From: DATFRY01 sp035489015
GTDB taxonomy: Bacteria; Myxococcota_A; Polyangia; Haliangiales; Haliangiaceae
Direction of reading: 5' to 3'
Length of the DNA stretch: 64,000 nt
Assembly: GCA_035489015.1 (NCBI GenBank)
Contig: DATHKR010000290.1
Span: forward strand, 1-64,000
A model generated the notes under the pieces. That model had not been told where the DNA came from and ran no database searches. It saw only the letters and a program-made list of their open reading frames with translations. Of the stretch, positions 55,753 through 64,000 are shown one piece after another (the stretch's first letter is position 1; each line of letters begins with the position of its first letter). The translations under genes and the position numbers were made by a program.

Positions 55753-56559
55753 ATGGCCGCGGTGGCGTTGGCGCTGGTGACCCTGACGACCGACTTCGGC
55801 ACCGCCGACGGCTACGTCGGCGCGATGAAGGGGGTCCTTCACCGGCGCGCGCCCGGCGTGGTGATCGTGGACGTGAGCCACGCCATCCCCCGCCACGACG
55901 TCGCCGCCGGGGCGCACGCGCTGGCCACCGCGGCGCCGTGGTTCCCGCCCGGCACGGTGCACGTCGCGGTGGTCGACCCGGGCGTCGGCACCGGGCGGCG
56001 GGGCGTGGTGGTCGAGGCGGGAGGGCAGATCTTCGTCGGGCCGGACAACGGGCTGTTCGCGCTGGTCGCGCCGGCGCCGGACTCGGTGCACGAGATCGCG
56101 GCGGCGGAGTTCCGCGCCGGGCGAGTGTCGCCCACGTTCCACGGGCGCGACGTGTTCGCGGTGGCGGCGGCGCGGCTCGCGTGCGGCGCGGCGCCGTCGC
56201 AGGCCGGCCCGGCTGTCGAGCCGGCCGGGCTGGTCCGGCTCGGGGGCGGGCCGCACGGCAGCGATGGCGGGAACCGGGTCGTGCACGTCGATGGGTTCGG
56301 CAACCTGATCACCGACGCGGCCGCGGCGGGGGAGGGCGCGTCGGTGTGGGTGGGCGGGCGCGCGATCGGCCCGCTGCGCCGGACCTTCGCCGACGTGGCG
56401 CCGGGCGAGCTGGTCGCCTACGTCGGCTCGAGCGGCACCGTCGAAGTCGCGGTGCGCGAGGGCAGCGCGGCGGCGGTGCTCGGGGTCGGTCGCGGGGCGG
56501 CGATCGCGGTCGGCGTCGGCGCGGTCGGCGTCGATGCCGCGAAAGGGGAACGATCGTGA
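55753..56559 (+). CDS. SAM hydroxide adenosyltransferase (DUF62)
   Basis: A 268-aa protein of the DUF62 / S-adenosylmethionine hydrolase family, which splits SAM to adenosine and methionine using an activated water. N-terminal LVTLTTDFGTADGYVGAMKG, the Asp/Arg/His active-site set in TFHGRDVFAVAAARLACG, and ending with a C-terminal beta domain (NRVVHVDGFGNLITDA) match. The start could instead be a GTG at 55762 because a -10-like hexamer abuts this ATG. The stop overlaps the next GTG. Confidence 0.9.
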   Translation: MAAVALALVTLTTDFGTADGYVGAMKGVLHRRAPGVVIVDVSHAIPRHDVAAGAHALATAAPWFPPGTVHVAVVDPGVGTGRRGVVVEAGGQIFVGPDNGLFALVAPAPDSVHEIAAAEFRAGRVSPTFHGRDVFAVAAARLACGAAPSQAGPAVEPAGLVRLGGGPHGSDGGNRVVHVDGFGNLITDAAAAGEGASVWVGGRAIGPLRRTFADVAPGELVAYVGSSGTVEVAVREGSAAAVLGVGRGAAIAVGVGAVGVDAAKGERS

Positions 56560-57824
56560 CGGCGCGCGACGACGACCTCGAGCTGACCATCGACTCGCTC
56601 GCCGCCGGCGGCGACGCGGTCGGCCGGGCCGGCGACGGGCGCGTGGTGTTCGTGCCGTACGCGGCCCCCGGCGACCGGGTGCGCGCGAGGGTGGTCGAGA
56701 GCAAGCGACAGTACGCGCGCGCGGAGCTGATCTCGGTCGCGAGCGCGTCGCCCGAGCGGGTCGAGCCGCCGTGCCCGCTCTTCCGCGAGCGCACCTGTGG
56801 CGGGTGCGCCTGGCAGCACGTCGCCCATCCGGCCCAGGCGCGGGCCAAGCACGCCATCGCGGCCTCCGCGCTGCGCCGGCCGATCGCGCGCGGGCTCGAC
56901 CTCCTGCCGATCGAGGCGCCGGTCGAGCCGTACGGCTGGCGCCGGCGTGCGCGCCTGCACTGGGACCGGCCGGCGTCGAGCCCGTCGGCGCTGATCGGGT
57001 TCGTGGCGCCGCGCTCGCACCGGCTGACCCGGGTCGACGCCTGCCCGCAGCTCGAGCCGGCCCTCGAGGGCGCGCTCGAGCCGCTCCACCGCGTGCTCGG
57101 GCCCGGCCTGTTCCAGCGCGGCGAGATCGATCTCCTGGCCAGCCCGTCCGGCGACGTGCAGGTGGCGGTGCGCGGTCCGTGCCAGCGGGGCGCGGCCGAG
57201 GCGCTCCTGGGCCAGGGCGGCGTGGTCGGCGTGATCCTGGGGCGCCACGTGTTCGGCGAGTCCGCCCTCGAGATCGAGCCAGGCCAGTGGGGCCAGGCCG
57301 ATCGCTTCGCCCAGGCGTCGCGGGCCGGCAACCGCGCGCTCCTCGCCGCGGTCGACCGCGCCGCCGGCCCGCGCGCCGGGGCGCGGGTCCTCGAGCTCCA
57401 CGCCGGGTCGGGCAACCTGACCCGCGTCCTGGCCGACGGCGCCGCCGGCGTGCTGGCGGTGGACGGGCGCCCGGGTCGGCCATCGGCCGAGCCGAACGTG
57501 GTGTGGCGGACCGGCGAGGTCGCGGAGGTCGCCGACCAGCTGGCCGCCGCCGGCGAGCGCTTCGACCTGGTCGCGCTGGATCCGCCGCGCGAGGGGGCGC
57601 GCTCGCTGTGTCAGTCGATCGCCGCGCTGGGGCCGCGCCGGATCGTCTACGTCTCGTGCGACCCGGCCACCCTCGCGCGCGACCTCGATCAGCTCGCCGA
57701 GCTCGGCTACGCCGCGCGCTGGGCCCAGCCGATCGATCTCATGCCGCAGACCGCGCACATCGAGGTGGTGGTCGCCCTCGACCGCGCCGACCGCCAGGCG
57801 ATCACTCCACCTGGAACGGAGTGA
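56556..57824 (+). CDS. RNA m5U methyltransferase of the TrmA/RlmD family
   Basis: A 422-aa SAM-dependent uracil-C5 methyltransferase. The N-terminal TRAM-like domain spans 1-60. The 4Fe-4S ligands are probably Cys73, Cys81, Cys84 and Cys163, with CGGCAWQH typical and a first gap of seven rather than five residues. The SAM site is ELHAGSGNLTRVL, and the catalytic loop is VSCDPATLARDL with nucleophile Cys368. Homologues modify 23S rRNA (RlmC/RlmD). The end overlaps the convergent gene by 23 bases. Confidence 0.92.
   Translation: MTARDDDLELTIDSLAAGGDAVGRAGDGRVVFVPYAAPGDRVRARVVESKRQYARAELISVASASPERVEPPCPLFRERTCGGCAWQHVAHPAQARAKHAIAASALRRPIARGLDLLPIEAPVEPYGWRRRARLHWDRPASSPSALIGFVAPRSHRLTRVDACPQLEPALEGALEPLHRVLGPGLFQRGEIDLLASPSGDVQVAVRGPCQRGAAEALLGQGGVVGVILGRHVFGESALEIEPGQWGQADRFAQASRAGNRALLAAVDRAAGPRAGARVLELHAGSGNLTRVLADGAAGVLAVDGRPGRPSAEPNVVWRTGEVAEVADQLAAAGERFDLVALDPPREGARSLCQSIAALGPRRIVYVSCDPATLARDLDQLAELGYAARWAQPIDLMPQTAHIEVVVALDRADRQAITPPGTE
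57802..57824. terminator. Hairpin formed by the overlap of two convergent genes
   Basis: TCACTCC (57802-57808) and GGAGTGA (57818-57824) form a 7-bp stem with a 9-base loop. The two arms contain the stop codons of the genes converging here. It could be a compact bidirectional terminator. Confidence 0.45.
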
Positions 57825-58392
57825 AGCTGCGCAGCATCGCCTCGGCGGCGCGCCGCTCGGCCCGGCTGGGGCGCGCCCCCAGGCCGATCGACAGCACCAC
57901 GCTGTGCCGGTCGAAGAAGAGGTAGCGCGACAGGACCCGCGGCGGGTCGGCCGAGCGCTCGTACCAGAGGTCGAGCACCGGCGTGCGCGCCGCCTCGCTG
58001 GCGCGCCGGCGGGTCCGGCGAAAGCCGGGGGTGGCCCGCTCGACCCCGCGCTCGACCTGGGCGGCGAGCTGAGCCGCGTCGCGCGCGCGCCGGGTACCGA
58101 CCCCGACCCGGGTGATGGCCAGCCGCCCGCGCCCGTCCGGCGCCTGGTACGCGACCAGGGTCCCCTCCGGCGCCGCGGTCTGCCGCCAGCCGGGCGCGAT
58201 GACGATCTGGTACTGCGCGGTGCCGTCGTGCAGCGACCCCGGCCGCGGCTTCCGGGCCGCGCCACCGCGCCGCTGCCCGCGCGCCGATCCGGCGACCACG
58301 GCGAGCGACGCGGCGCCGAGCGCCAGCGCCAGCGCCCAGCGGATGACTCGCCGCGTCCGGTCCGACCGGGCGCGCGTCGCGACGCCGCGCAT
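57802..58392 (-). CDS. Exported uncharacterised protein
   Basis: A 196-aa protein with an Arg-rich N-terminus followed by a signal-like helix (WALALALGAASLAVVAGSARG). The mature part is basic, with strands (GTAQYQIVIAPGWRQTAAPE, then RLAITRVGVG) resembling PsbP-like / DUF1795-type folds. No family is certain. The stop lies within the convergent methyltransferase gene. It follows the 58396 gene by three bases, so they form an operon with the amidohydrolase. Confidence 0.65.
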   Translation of the reverse strand: MRGVATRARSDRTRRVIRWALALALGAASLAVVAGSARGQRRGGAARKPRPGSLHDGTAQYQIVIAPGWRQTAAPEGTLVAYQAPDGRGRLAITRVGVGTRRARDAAQLAAQVERGVERATPGFRRTRRRASEAARTPVLDLWYERSADPPRVLSRYLFFDRHSVVLSIGLGARPSRAERRAAEAMLRSFTPFQVE

Positions 58393-58395
58393 GCG

Positions 58396-58902
58396 TCAGA
58401 GGCGGCCGAGCCGCCGGTTCAACGCGAGCGCGATGCGCCGCTGATCGGAATCGGAGCTGAACCAGTCGCGCGGGTAGGTGAACACCTGCTCGCCGGTCTC
58501 GATCATCAGGATCGGGCCGGTGCGGGCCCAGGGCACCGCGCGGCGCAGGAAGTAGGCGTGGCTCACCTGATCGAGCGACACCGTGTGCGCTTCCTTCTGG
58601 CACAGCCCATCCGGGAGGACGATCGAGTCGTCGCCGATCTCGATCCTCCCGGCCGGGTGGAGGAGCGTGCGCGCGAACCGGTAGATGTTGGCCGCGCTCA
58701 TCCCGAGCAGCACGATGCCGAGCGCCTTGCCCACCGCGCCCAGCTTCCACAGGAGCAGCGCGCCGCCGACCGCGCCGACCAGGACCCAGCCGAAGTGGCG
58801 CCAGCGGCCGTGCTCGAGCTGGACCTGGAAGCTGGCCTCGCCGCCGCTCCGCCGGGCCGCCGAGCGCTCGGCCCGGGCCGCCTTGGGCTCAGCTCCAGTC
58901 AC
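58396..58902 (-). CDS. Two-TM membrane protein with PH-like domain
   Basis: A protein of about 168 aa. After a basic, disordered first 35 residues there are two hydrophobic helices (FGWVLVGAVGGALLLWKLGA, then LGIVLLGMSAANIYRF). A PH-like beta domain follows with GRIEIGDDSIVLPDGLCQKE and GPILMIETGEQVFTYPRDW. GTG 58902 overlaps the amidohydrolase stop by 14 bases and gives a good coupling. The function is unknown. Confidence 0.65.
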   Translation of the reverse strand: MTGAEPKAARAERSAARRSGGEASFQVQLEHGRWRHFGWVLVGAVGGALLLWKLGAVGKALGIVLLGMSAANIYRFARTLLHPAGRIEIGDDSIVLPDGLCQKEAHTVSLDQVSHAYFLRRAVPWARTGPILMIETGEQVFTYPRDWFSSDSDQRRIALALNRRLGRL

Positions 58903-60232
58903 CCCAGTCTCCGGTGAGGGCGCGGACGCGCGCTTGGATCTCCTGGAGGTCGATTCGGGCAAGACGCCGGTTCTCCACGACGAGATCACCGTCTACCACG
59001 ACATCGCTGATGGCGCGAGCCGACAGGGAGTAGACCGCGTTCTTGGCCAGCGCCTGGGCCGGCCACAGCGAGGGATCGGCCAGGTCCAGCGCGACCAGAT
59101 CGGCGCGAAATCCCGGGGCAATCCTGCCCACCGGGAGGCCGAGCACGCGCCCGCCGAGCTCGGTCCCCATCGCGAAGCAGTCCTCCGCGGCGATCGCCTG
59201 TCCATCGGTGCGCGCCACCTTCTGCAAGAGGGCGCAGCTGCGCATCTCGTCGAGCACCGACACGCGGCTGTTGGAGCAGCCGCCGTCGGTGCCGAGCGCG
59301 ACCATGACCCCGCGCTGGCGCAGGTCGACCACGTCGGTCACCCCGTCGCCGAGGAACATGTTCGAGGCCGGGCAGTAGGCCAGGCGGGCCCCGCGCTCGG
59401 CCAGGAGCGCGCGCTCGCCCTCGTCGAACCAGCACCCGTGCACCGCCACCATCGACCCGTCGAGCAGGCCCATGCGGTCGACCGCGTGGAGCGGACGGAC
59501 GCCGTGGTGGGCCAGCGCATCCTCGACCTGGTATTTCTCCTCGGCCAGGTGGATGTGCCATGGGGTGCCGGCGTCGCGCGCGCAGCCGGCGCCCGCCTCG
59601 ATCATCTCGCGCGACGCGCCGTGCAGGCTGTGCGGGGCGGGCTGGACCGCGACCAGGTGGCGAGGGTCGCCGGCGTGGGCGCGCGACAGCTCCTCGAAGT
59701 TGCGCACCGCGGTCGGCACGTCCTCGCGGTAGGCGGCCGGCGCGCCGTCCCAGTCGTAGAAGCAGCGGGCCAGGACCACCCGGATGCCGAGCCGGCGCGC
59801 CGCTGCGATCACCGCCTGCGCGTTCTCGTTGCCCTGGCGGTTGATGTAGAAGAAGTCGCAGACGGTGGTGACGCCGTGGAGCAGCATCTCGCCGAACGCG
59901 AACAGCGCGGCGGTGATCATCTCGTCCGGCCCCAGGCGCGGCGAGTAGCGGTACAGCGCGCGCTCGCGCCACTCGAGGAACGGCAGATCGTCGCCGATGC
60001 CGCGCAGGAGCGACTGGAAGCTGTGGTTGTGGGCGTTGACGGTGCCGGGGATGAGCGCGCGTCCGCTCCAGTCGATCCGGCGGGCGCCGGCAGCGCGCGG
60101 ATCGGCCTCGACGGCGGCGTGGTCGCCGACCGCGACGATCTCGCCGTCCTCGGCCAGGACCGCGGTCGGCCCGCGCGCGGCGCCGTCCACCAGGGCGGCA
60201 TCGGCGCGGATGAGCACGGCGTTCATGGACAT
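58889..60232 (-). CDS. Metal-dependent amidohydrolase (ATZ/TRZ, SAH/MTA deaminase-like)
   Basis: A 447-aa amidohydrolase-superfamily enzyme. Metal motifs in order are HNH in PGTVNAHNHSFQSLLRG, HIH in WHIHLAEEKYQ, His in VAVHGCWFDEGE and the metal-binding Asp in LGTDGGCSNSRVS. The composite-domain ends at both termini are typical of ATZ/TRZ-like deaminases. The substrate is not certain; purine or S-adenosylhomocysteine-type deaminase is likely. ATG 60232 (or 60226, two codons later) is preceded by GGGGAA. It leads the - strand operon with the two small genes. Confidence 0.88.
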   Translation of the reverse strand: MSMNAVLIRADAALVDGAARGPTAVLAEDGEIVAVGDHAAVEADPRAAGARRIDWSGRALIPGTVNAHNHSFQSLLRGIGDDLPFLEWRERALYRYSPRLGPDEMITAALFAFGEMLLHGVTTVCDFFYINRQGNENAQAVIAAARRLGIRVVLARCFYDWDGAPAAYREDVPTAVRNFEELSRAHAGDPRHLVAVQPAPHSLHGASREMIEAGAGCARDAGTPWHIHLAEEKYQVEDALAHHGVRPLHAVDRMGLLDGSMVAVHGCWFDEGERALLAERGARLAYCPASNMFLGDGVTDVVDLRQRGVMVALGTDGGCSNSRVSVLDEMRSCALLQKVARTDGQAIAAEDCFAMGTELGGRVLGLPVGRIAPGFRADLVALDLADPSLWPAQALAKNAVYSLSARAISDVVVDGDLVVENRRLARIDLQEIQARVRALTGDWGDWS

Positions 60233-60314
60233 GGCGGTTCCCCTGGTGGCGATCGCGGCCGCGCCGGCGCGGTGGACCGCTTTCGGTCTGGCGGATCCGG
60301 TCCGGGTGGCGGTT

Positions 60315-60320
60315 AATACT
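60315..60320 (+). promoter_or_regulatory. Candidate -10 element for holA
   Basis: AATACT within TTAATACT ends five bases before the GTG at 60326, implying a leaderless message if used. No clear -35. Confidence 0.35.
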
Positions 60321-60325
60321 CCGCC

Positions 60326-61333
60326 GTGAGTCTCGTCGACGACGTCGCCGCCGGCAAGCTCGCGCCGGTCTACATCCTCAGCTCGGCCGAGCCGCTGCTG
60401 GTCGACCGCGCGCTGGCCGCCATCCGCGAGGCGGCGGTGCCGGCCGCGCTGCGCGCGTTCAACGAGGACGTGGTCGACGGGCGCGGGGCGAGCGCGGCGC
60501 GCATCGTGTCGGCGGCGCGCACGCTGCCGATGATGGCGGCCCGCCGGCTGGTCCTGATCCGCGATCTGTCGCAGATGCAGGCCGCCGAGCTGGGCGAGCT
60601 GGTCTCGTACCTCGACTCGCCCAGCCCCGAGACGGTGCTGGTCGCGACCACCACCAAGGTCGACAAGCGGCTCAAGTTCTTCGCCGCGGCCTCCAAGAAG
60701 GGATTCCTGCACGAGCTGGCCCCGCCCCGCGACCTGGCCGGCTGGCTGGCCGACGAGGCGCGTCGCCGCCAGATCGCGATCGCGCCGCCGGCGCGCACCC
60801 GCCTGGTCGAGGTGGTCGGCGCCGAGATGTCGCGCCTGTCGCTGGTGCTCGAGCAGCTCGCGCTCTACGCCGGCGACCGCCCGATCGCGGTGGATGACGT
60901 GGACGACCTGGTCGCCGACACCCGCGAGCGCTCGGTCTTCGAGCTGACCGACGCGATCGGCGCCGGCGACCGTCGGCGCGCGCTGGCCGCGGTCGCCTCG
61001 CTGGTCGATCAGCGGCAGAGCGCGATCGGGGTCATCGCCATGCTGGCCCGACACATGCGCCAGCTGGCGCTGTTCCGGGCCGGGCGCGACGGCGGGATGG
61101 GCAAGCCGGACCTCGGCCGCCTGCTCGGGGTGCCGCCGTTCGTGGTCGACAAGCTGGGCCGCCAGGCCGGCCGCTACAGCGACGCAGCGCTCGGCCGCGC
61201 GGTCGGCGCGCTGTCGGCCGCCGATCGCGCGCTCAAGGGCGAGGGCGAGGCGGGCAAGACGCTGGGGCGCGCGCTGACCGAGCGCGTGCTGCTGACGCGA
61301 GTGGTGGACCGCCTGGTCTCGCTGGGCGGTTAG
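60326..61333 (+). CDS. holA: DNA polymerase III delta subunit
   Basis: A 335-aa clamp-loader subunit. Family landmarks are PVYILSSAEPLLVDRALAAI, then RRLVLIRDLSQMQ, then ETVLVATTTKVDKRLKFFAA, and the C-terminal collar domain (IGVIAMLARHMRQLALFRAG). As expected for HolA, no intact Walker A motif is present (LLVDRAL region instead). The GTG start has no Shine-Dalgarno but a close -10-like element. It opens the beta clamp on DNA as part of the replication clamp loader. Confidence 0.9.
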   Translation: MSLVDDVAAGKLAPVYILSSAEPLLVDRALAAIREAAVPAALRAFNEDVVDGRGASAARIVSAARTLPMMAARRLVLIRDLSQMQAAELGELVSYLDSPSPETVLVATTTKVDKRLKFFAAASKKGFLHELAPPRDLAGWLADEARRRQIAIAPPARTRLVEVVGAEMSRLSLVLEQLALYAGDRPIAVDDVDDLVADTRERSVFELTDAIGAGDRRRALAAVASLVDQRQSAIGVIAMLARHMRQLALFRAGRDGGMGKPDLGRLLGVPPFVVDKLGRQAGRYSDAALGRAVGALSAADRALKGEGEAGKTLGRALTERVLLTRVVDRLVSLGG

Positions 61334-61422
61334 CGCCGACGTCGCGGTATCGACGGGCCGCATCGAGCAGCCAGTCGGCGCGCCCACGGCGGGAGCCGCG
61401 AGCGGGGGAGCGGGGCCGCGCG

Positions 61423-61686
61423 CTAGGCGGCGGTGTTGTTGGCGCGGCGGGAGAGGCGCGAGATCAGGCGGGAGGCGGTGCGGCGATGCACCACGCCCTT
61501 GGTGACCGCCTTGTCGATCTGCTGGACCGCCGCCTTGATGAGGGCGGCGGCGTCAGCTGACTTGCCGTCGAGCGCGATGCGCGCCTTCTTGAGCGCGGTC
61601 CTCATCGAACCGAGCGCGAGGCGATTGCGCAGCGTGCGCCTGGGCGTCTGACGGTTGCGCTTCTCTGCAGACTTGTGACTGGCCAC
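61423..61686 (-). CDS. rpsT: Ribosomal protein S20
   Basis: An 87-aa basic, all-helical small-subunit protein. The pattern SHKSAEKRNRQTPRRTLRNR, then ALIKAAVQQIDKAVTKGVVH, then RTASRLISRLSRRAN matches bS20 from start to finish. The start is GTG 61686 with GGAGGAG seven bases upstream. It is transcribed alone, from a TTGACA-type promoter, and binds the 5' domain of 16S rRNA. Confidence 0.97.
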   Translation of the reverse strand: MASHKSAEKRNRQTPRRTLRNRLALGSMRTALKKARIALDGKSADAAALIKAAVQQIDKAVTKGVVHRRTASRLISRLSRRANNTAA

Positions 61687-61711
61687 GAAATTGCTCCTCC
61701 GAGAGCCGTGG

Positions 61712-61741
61712 TCTGTACCGCGGGGTGGCCCGCACTGTCAA
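61712..61741 (-). promoter_or_regulatory. Promoter for rpsT
   Basis: On the - strand, TTGACA (61741-61736) and TACAGA (61717-61712) are separated by 18 bases. The start codon lies 25 bases beyond. Confidence 0.5.
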
Positions 61742-61894
61742 GCGGCCGGCCCGGCGGTCCTCCCGGGCTGGCTTGCCCACAAGACCTGTGGAAAAGCATG
61801 CGGAGATCTCTGTGGGTGGGAGGCGAGGTCCCAAGGATTCTCCTCGCTTGACGGTGGTTTGCTCAAAAAAGAGTCAGAAAAGTTGCCAGCTCCA

Positions 61895-62719
61895 TCATGT
61901 GGCTTTCGCCTCGTCCCACAGCGCATCCATCTCGGCCAGGTTCGACTCCGACGGCGTGCGGCCGCGCTCGCGCAGGTGGTCCTCGACGTATGCGAAGCGC
62001 TCGGTGAAGCGCCGCGTGCACGCGCGCAGCGCCGCCTCGGCGTCGCAGCCGAGCTTGCGAGCCAGGCTGGTCGCGGCGAACAGGAGGTCGCCGAGCTCGT
62101 GCTCGATCGCGGCGCGGTCGCCGGATTCGACGGCGCGGTCGAGCTCGCCCAGCTCCTCGTCGACCTTGTCGCGGCAGCCCTGCACCTCGGGCCAGTCGAA
62201 CCCGACCCGGGCGGCGCGGGCCGAGACCTGCTGCGCGCGGGCCAGGGCCGGCAGCGCGAGCGGCACCCCGGCCAGGGTGCGCGGGACCGCCGCTGCAGCG
62301 CGCCCGCGTTCCTTCTGCGCCCGCTCGCGCCGCTTGATCTCCTCCCACTGGGTGAGCACCTCCTCGGAGCTCTCGGCGTGGGCGTCGGCGAAGACGTGCG
62401 GGTGGCGGCGGATCAGCTTGTCGGAGATGCCGCGCACGACGTCGTCGATGCCGAACTCGCCGTCCTGCTCGCGCAGCGCGGCCTGGAACACGACGTTCAT
62501 CAGCAGATCGCCCAGCTCCTCGCAGTGATCGGCCGGCGTGCCGGTCTCGAGCGCCTCGAGCACCTCGTACGCCTCCTCGATCAGATAGGGCCGCAGCGAC
62601 TCGAGGGTCTGCTCGCGGTCCCACGGGCAGCCGTCGGGCGCCAGCAGGCGTCTCATGATGTCGCACAGGCCGGCGAGGCTGGCGCCCGGCCGGTCCCACG
62701 ATTCGTCGGAGGCGGTCAT
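61895..62719 (-). CDS. mazG: Nucleoside triphosphate pyrophosphohydrolase MazG
   Basis: A 274-aa tandem MazG protein. The first domain opens LCDIMRRLLAPDGCPWDREQ and contains the metal ligands in LIEEAYEVLEAL and HCEELGDLLMNVVF. The second has GFDWPEVQGCRDKVDEELGE and EHELGDLLFAATSL, so both EExxE/D helices are retained. It hydrolyses NTPs to NMP and pyrophosphate and limits ppGpp/NTP stress. ATG 62719 is preferred over an upstream start at 62788 because the MazG fold starts at once. Confidence 0.93.
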   Translation of the reverse strand: MTASDESWDRPGASLAGLCDIMRRLLAPDGCPWDREQTLESLRPYLIEEAYEVLEALETGTPADHCEELGDLLMNVVFQAALREQDGEFGIDDVVRGISDKLIRRHPHVFADAHAESSEEVLTQWEEIKRRERAQKERGRAAAAVPRTLAGVPLALPALARAQQVSARAARVGFDWPEVQGCRDKVDEELGELDRAVESGDRAAIEHELGDLLFAATSLARKLGCDAEAALRACTRRFTERFAYVEDHLRERGRTPSESNLAEMDALWDEAKAT

Positions 62720-62834
62720 CGCGCGGGAGGATAACCCGCCGGGGTTTCGCTCGATCCGCTTCGCCTCACCGGACTGTCGGATAGACAACCTTCACCCTGG
62801 CTGCTACAGCTTGGTCAGGAGGAGTCCCCTCGGC

Positions 62835-63962
<1,128 letters not shown>

Positions 63963-64000
63963 CCGGCCCGGCCCCACGTCCCGTGGTTTCGTCCGTCGGG

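Noticed and set aside
61780..61880. Origin-like or DnaA-box-like bases (CCTGTGGAAAAG) in the less GC-rich gap between mazG and rpsT
   Set aside because: Only one imperfect box-like string, no cluster, and no dnaA, dnaN or parAB genes nearby.

Overview
The window is very GC-rich bacterial DNA with dense coding, third codon positions almost always G or C, and many GTG/TTG starts. The gene content points to a myxobacterium-like member of the Myxococcota: many eukaryotic-type Ser/Thr kinase, PP2C and FHA proteins, several small lipoproteins with an AgmX/PglI-type domain, a sensor protein resembling Myxococcus MXAN_5187, and a large acyl-CoA metabolism block. The taxonomic call is an inference. 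No rRNA, tRNA, transposase or CRISPR was recognised.

Region 1 (1-18817, all + strand) is the distal half of a contractile injection system locus of the phage-tail-like (eCIS-type) kind. Reading downstream: the end of a Gly/Ala/Ser repeat protein, a PAAR spike tip, a small zinc ribbon, a gp25-like baseplate protein, a baseplate-J-like protein, a tail-protein-I-like protein carrying an N-terminal PASTA domain, and a 514-aa eCIS accessory protein. Four FHA-domain proteins in a row follow (one with a periplasmic VWA-like domain). Then come a Ycf46-like AAA+ ATPase, a DUF1257 (Ycf35-like) protein, a DUF2997 protein, a DUF4157 'eCIS core domain' protein, a pentapeptide-repeat protein and two small accessory genes. 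Sheath, tube, LysM and tape-measure genes are not in the window and would be expected upstream of base 1.

Region 2 (18862-25601, mostly - strand) holds a PP2C phosphatase, an unknown protein, a membrane-anchored Ser/Thr kinase and two tandem paralogous lipoproteins, plus a divergent cytochrome c and a membrane-anchored unknown. The kinase/phosphatase pair beside the FHA cluster suggests phosphothreonine control of the injection machine, as in T6SS PpkA/PppA/Fha systems (inference).

Region 3 (25996-40206) is mixed cell-envelope and housekeeping content: an outer-membrane beta-barrel, a second Ser/Thr kinase with a zinc ribbon, an MXAN_5187-like sensor, NamZ, NadD, a Rossmann/DUF2520 protein, a thioredoxin-like 2Fe-2S ferredoxin, an AgmX-type lipoprotein, a double cyclic-nucleotide-binding protein, a GspE-N/GAF protein and a cysteine desulfurase.

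Region 4 (40285-55734) is fatty/branched-chain acyl-CoA metabolism: thiolase, 3-hydroxyacyl-CoA dehydrogenase, enoyl-CoA hydratase, two acyl-CoA dehydrogenases, the B12-binding small subunit of methylmalonyl-CoA mutase and MeaB on +; the mutase large subunit and both subunits of a 3-oxoacid CoA-transferase on -. Three AgmX-type lipoprotein genes are embedded in the + operon, one of them fused to two cupins.

Region 5 (55753-63962) contains a SAM hydroxide adenosyltransferase, an RlmD/TrmA-type RNA methyltransferase, two small envelope proteins, an amidohydrolase, HolA, ribosomal protein S20, MazG and PhoH.
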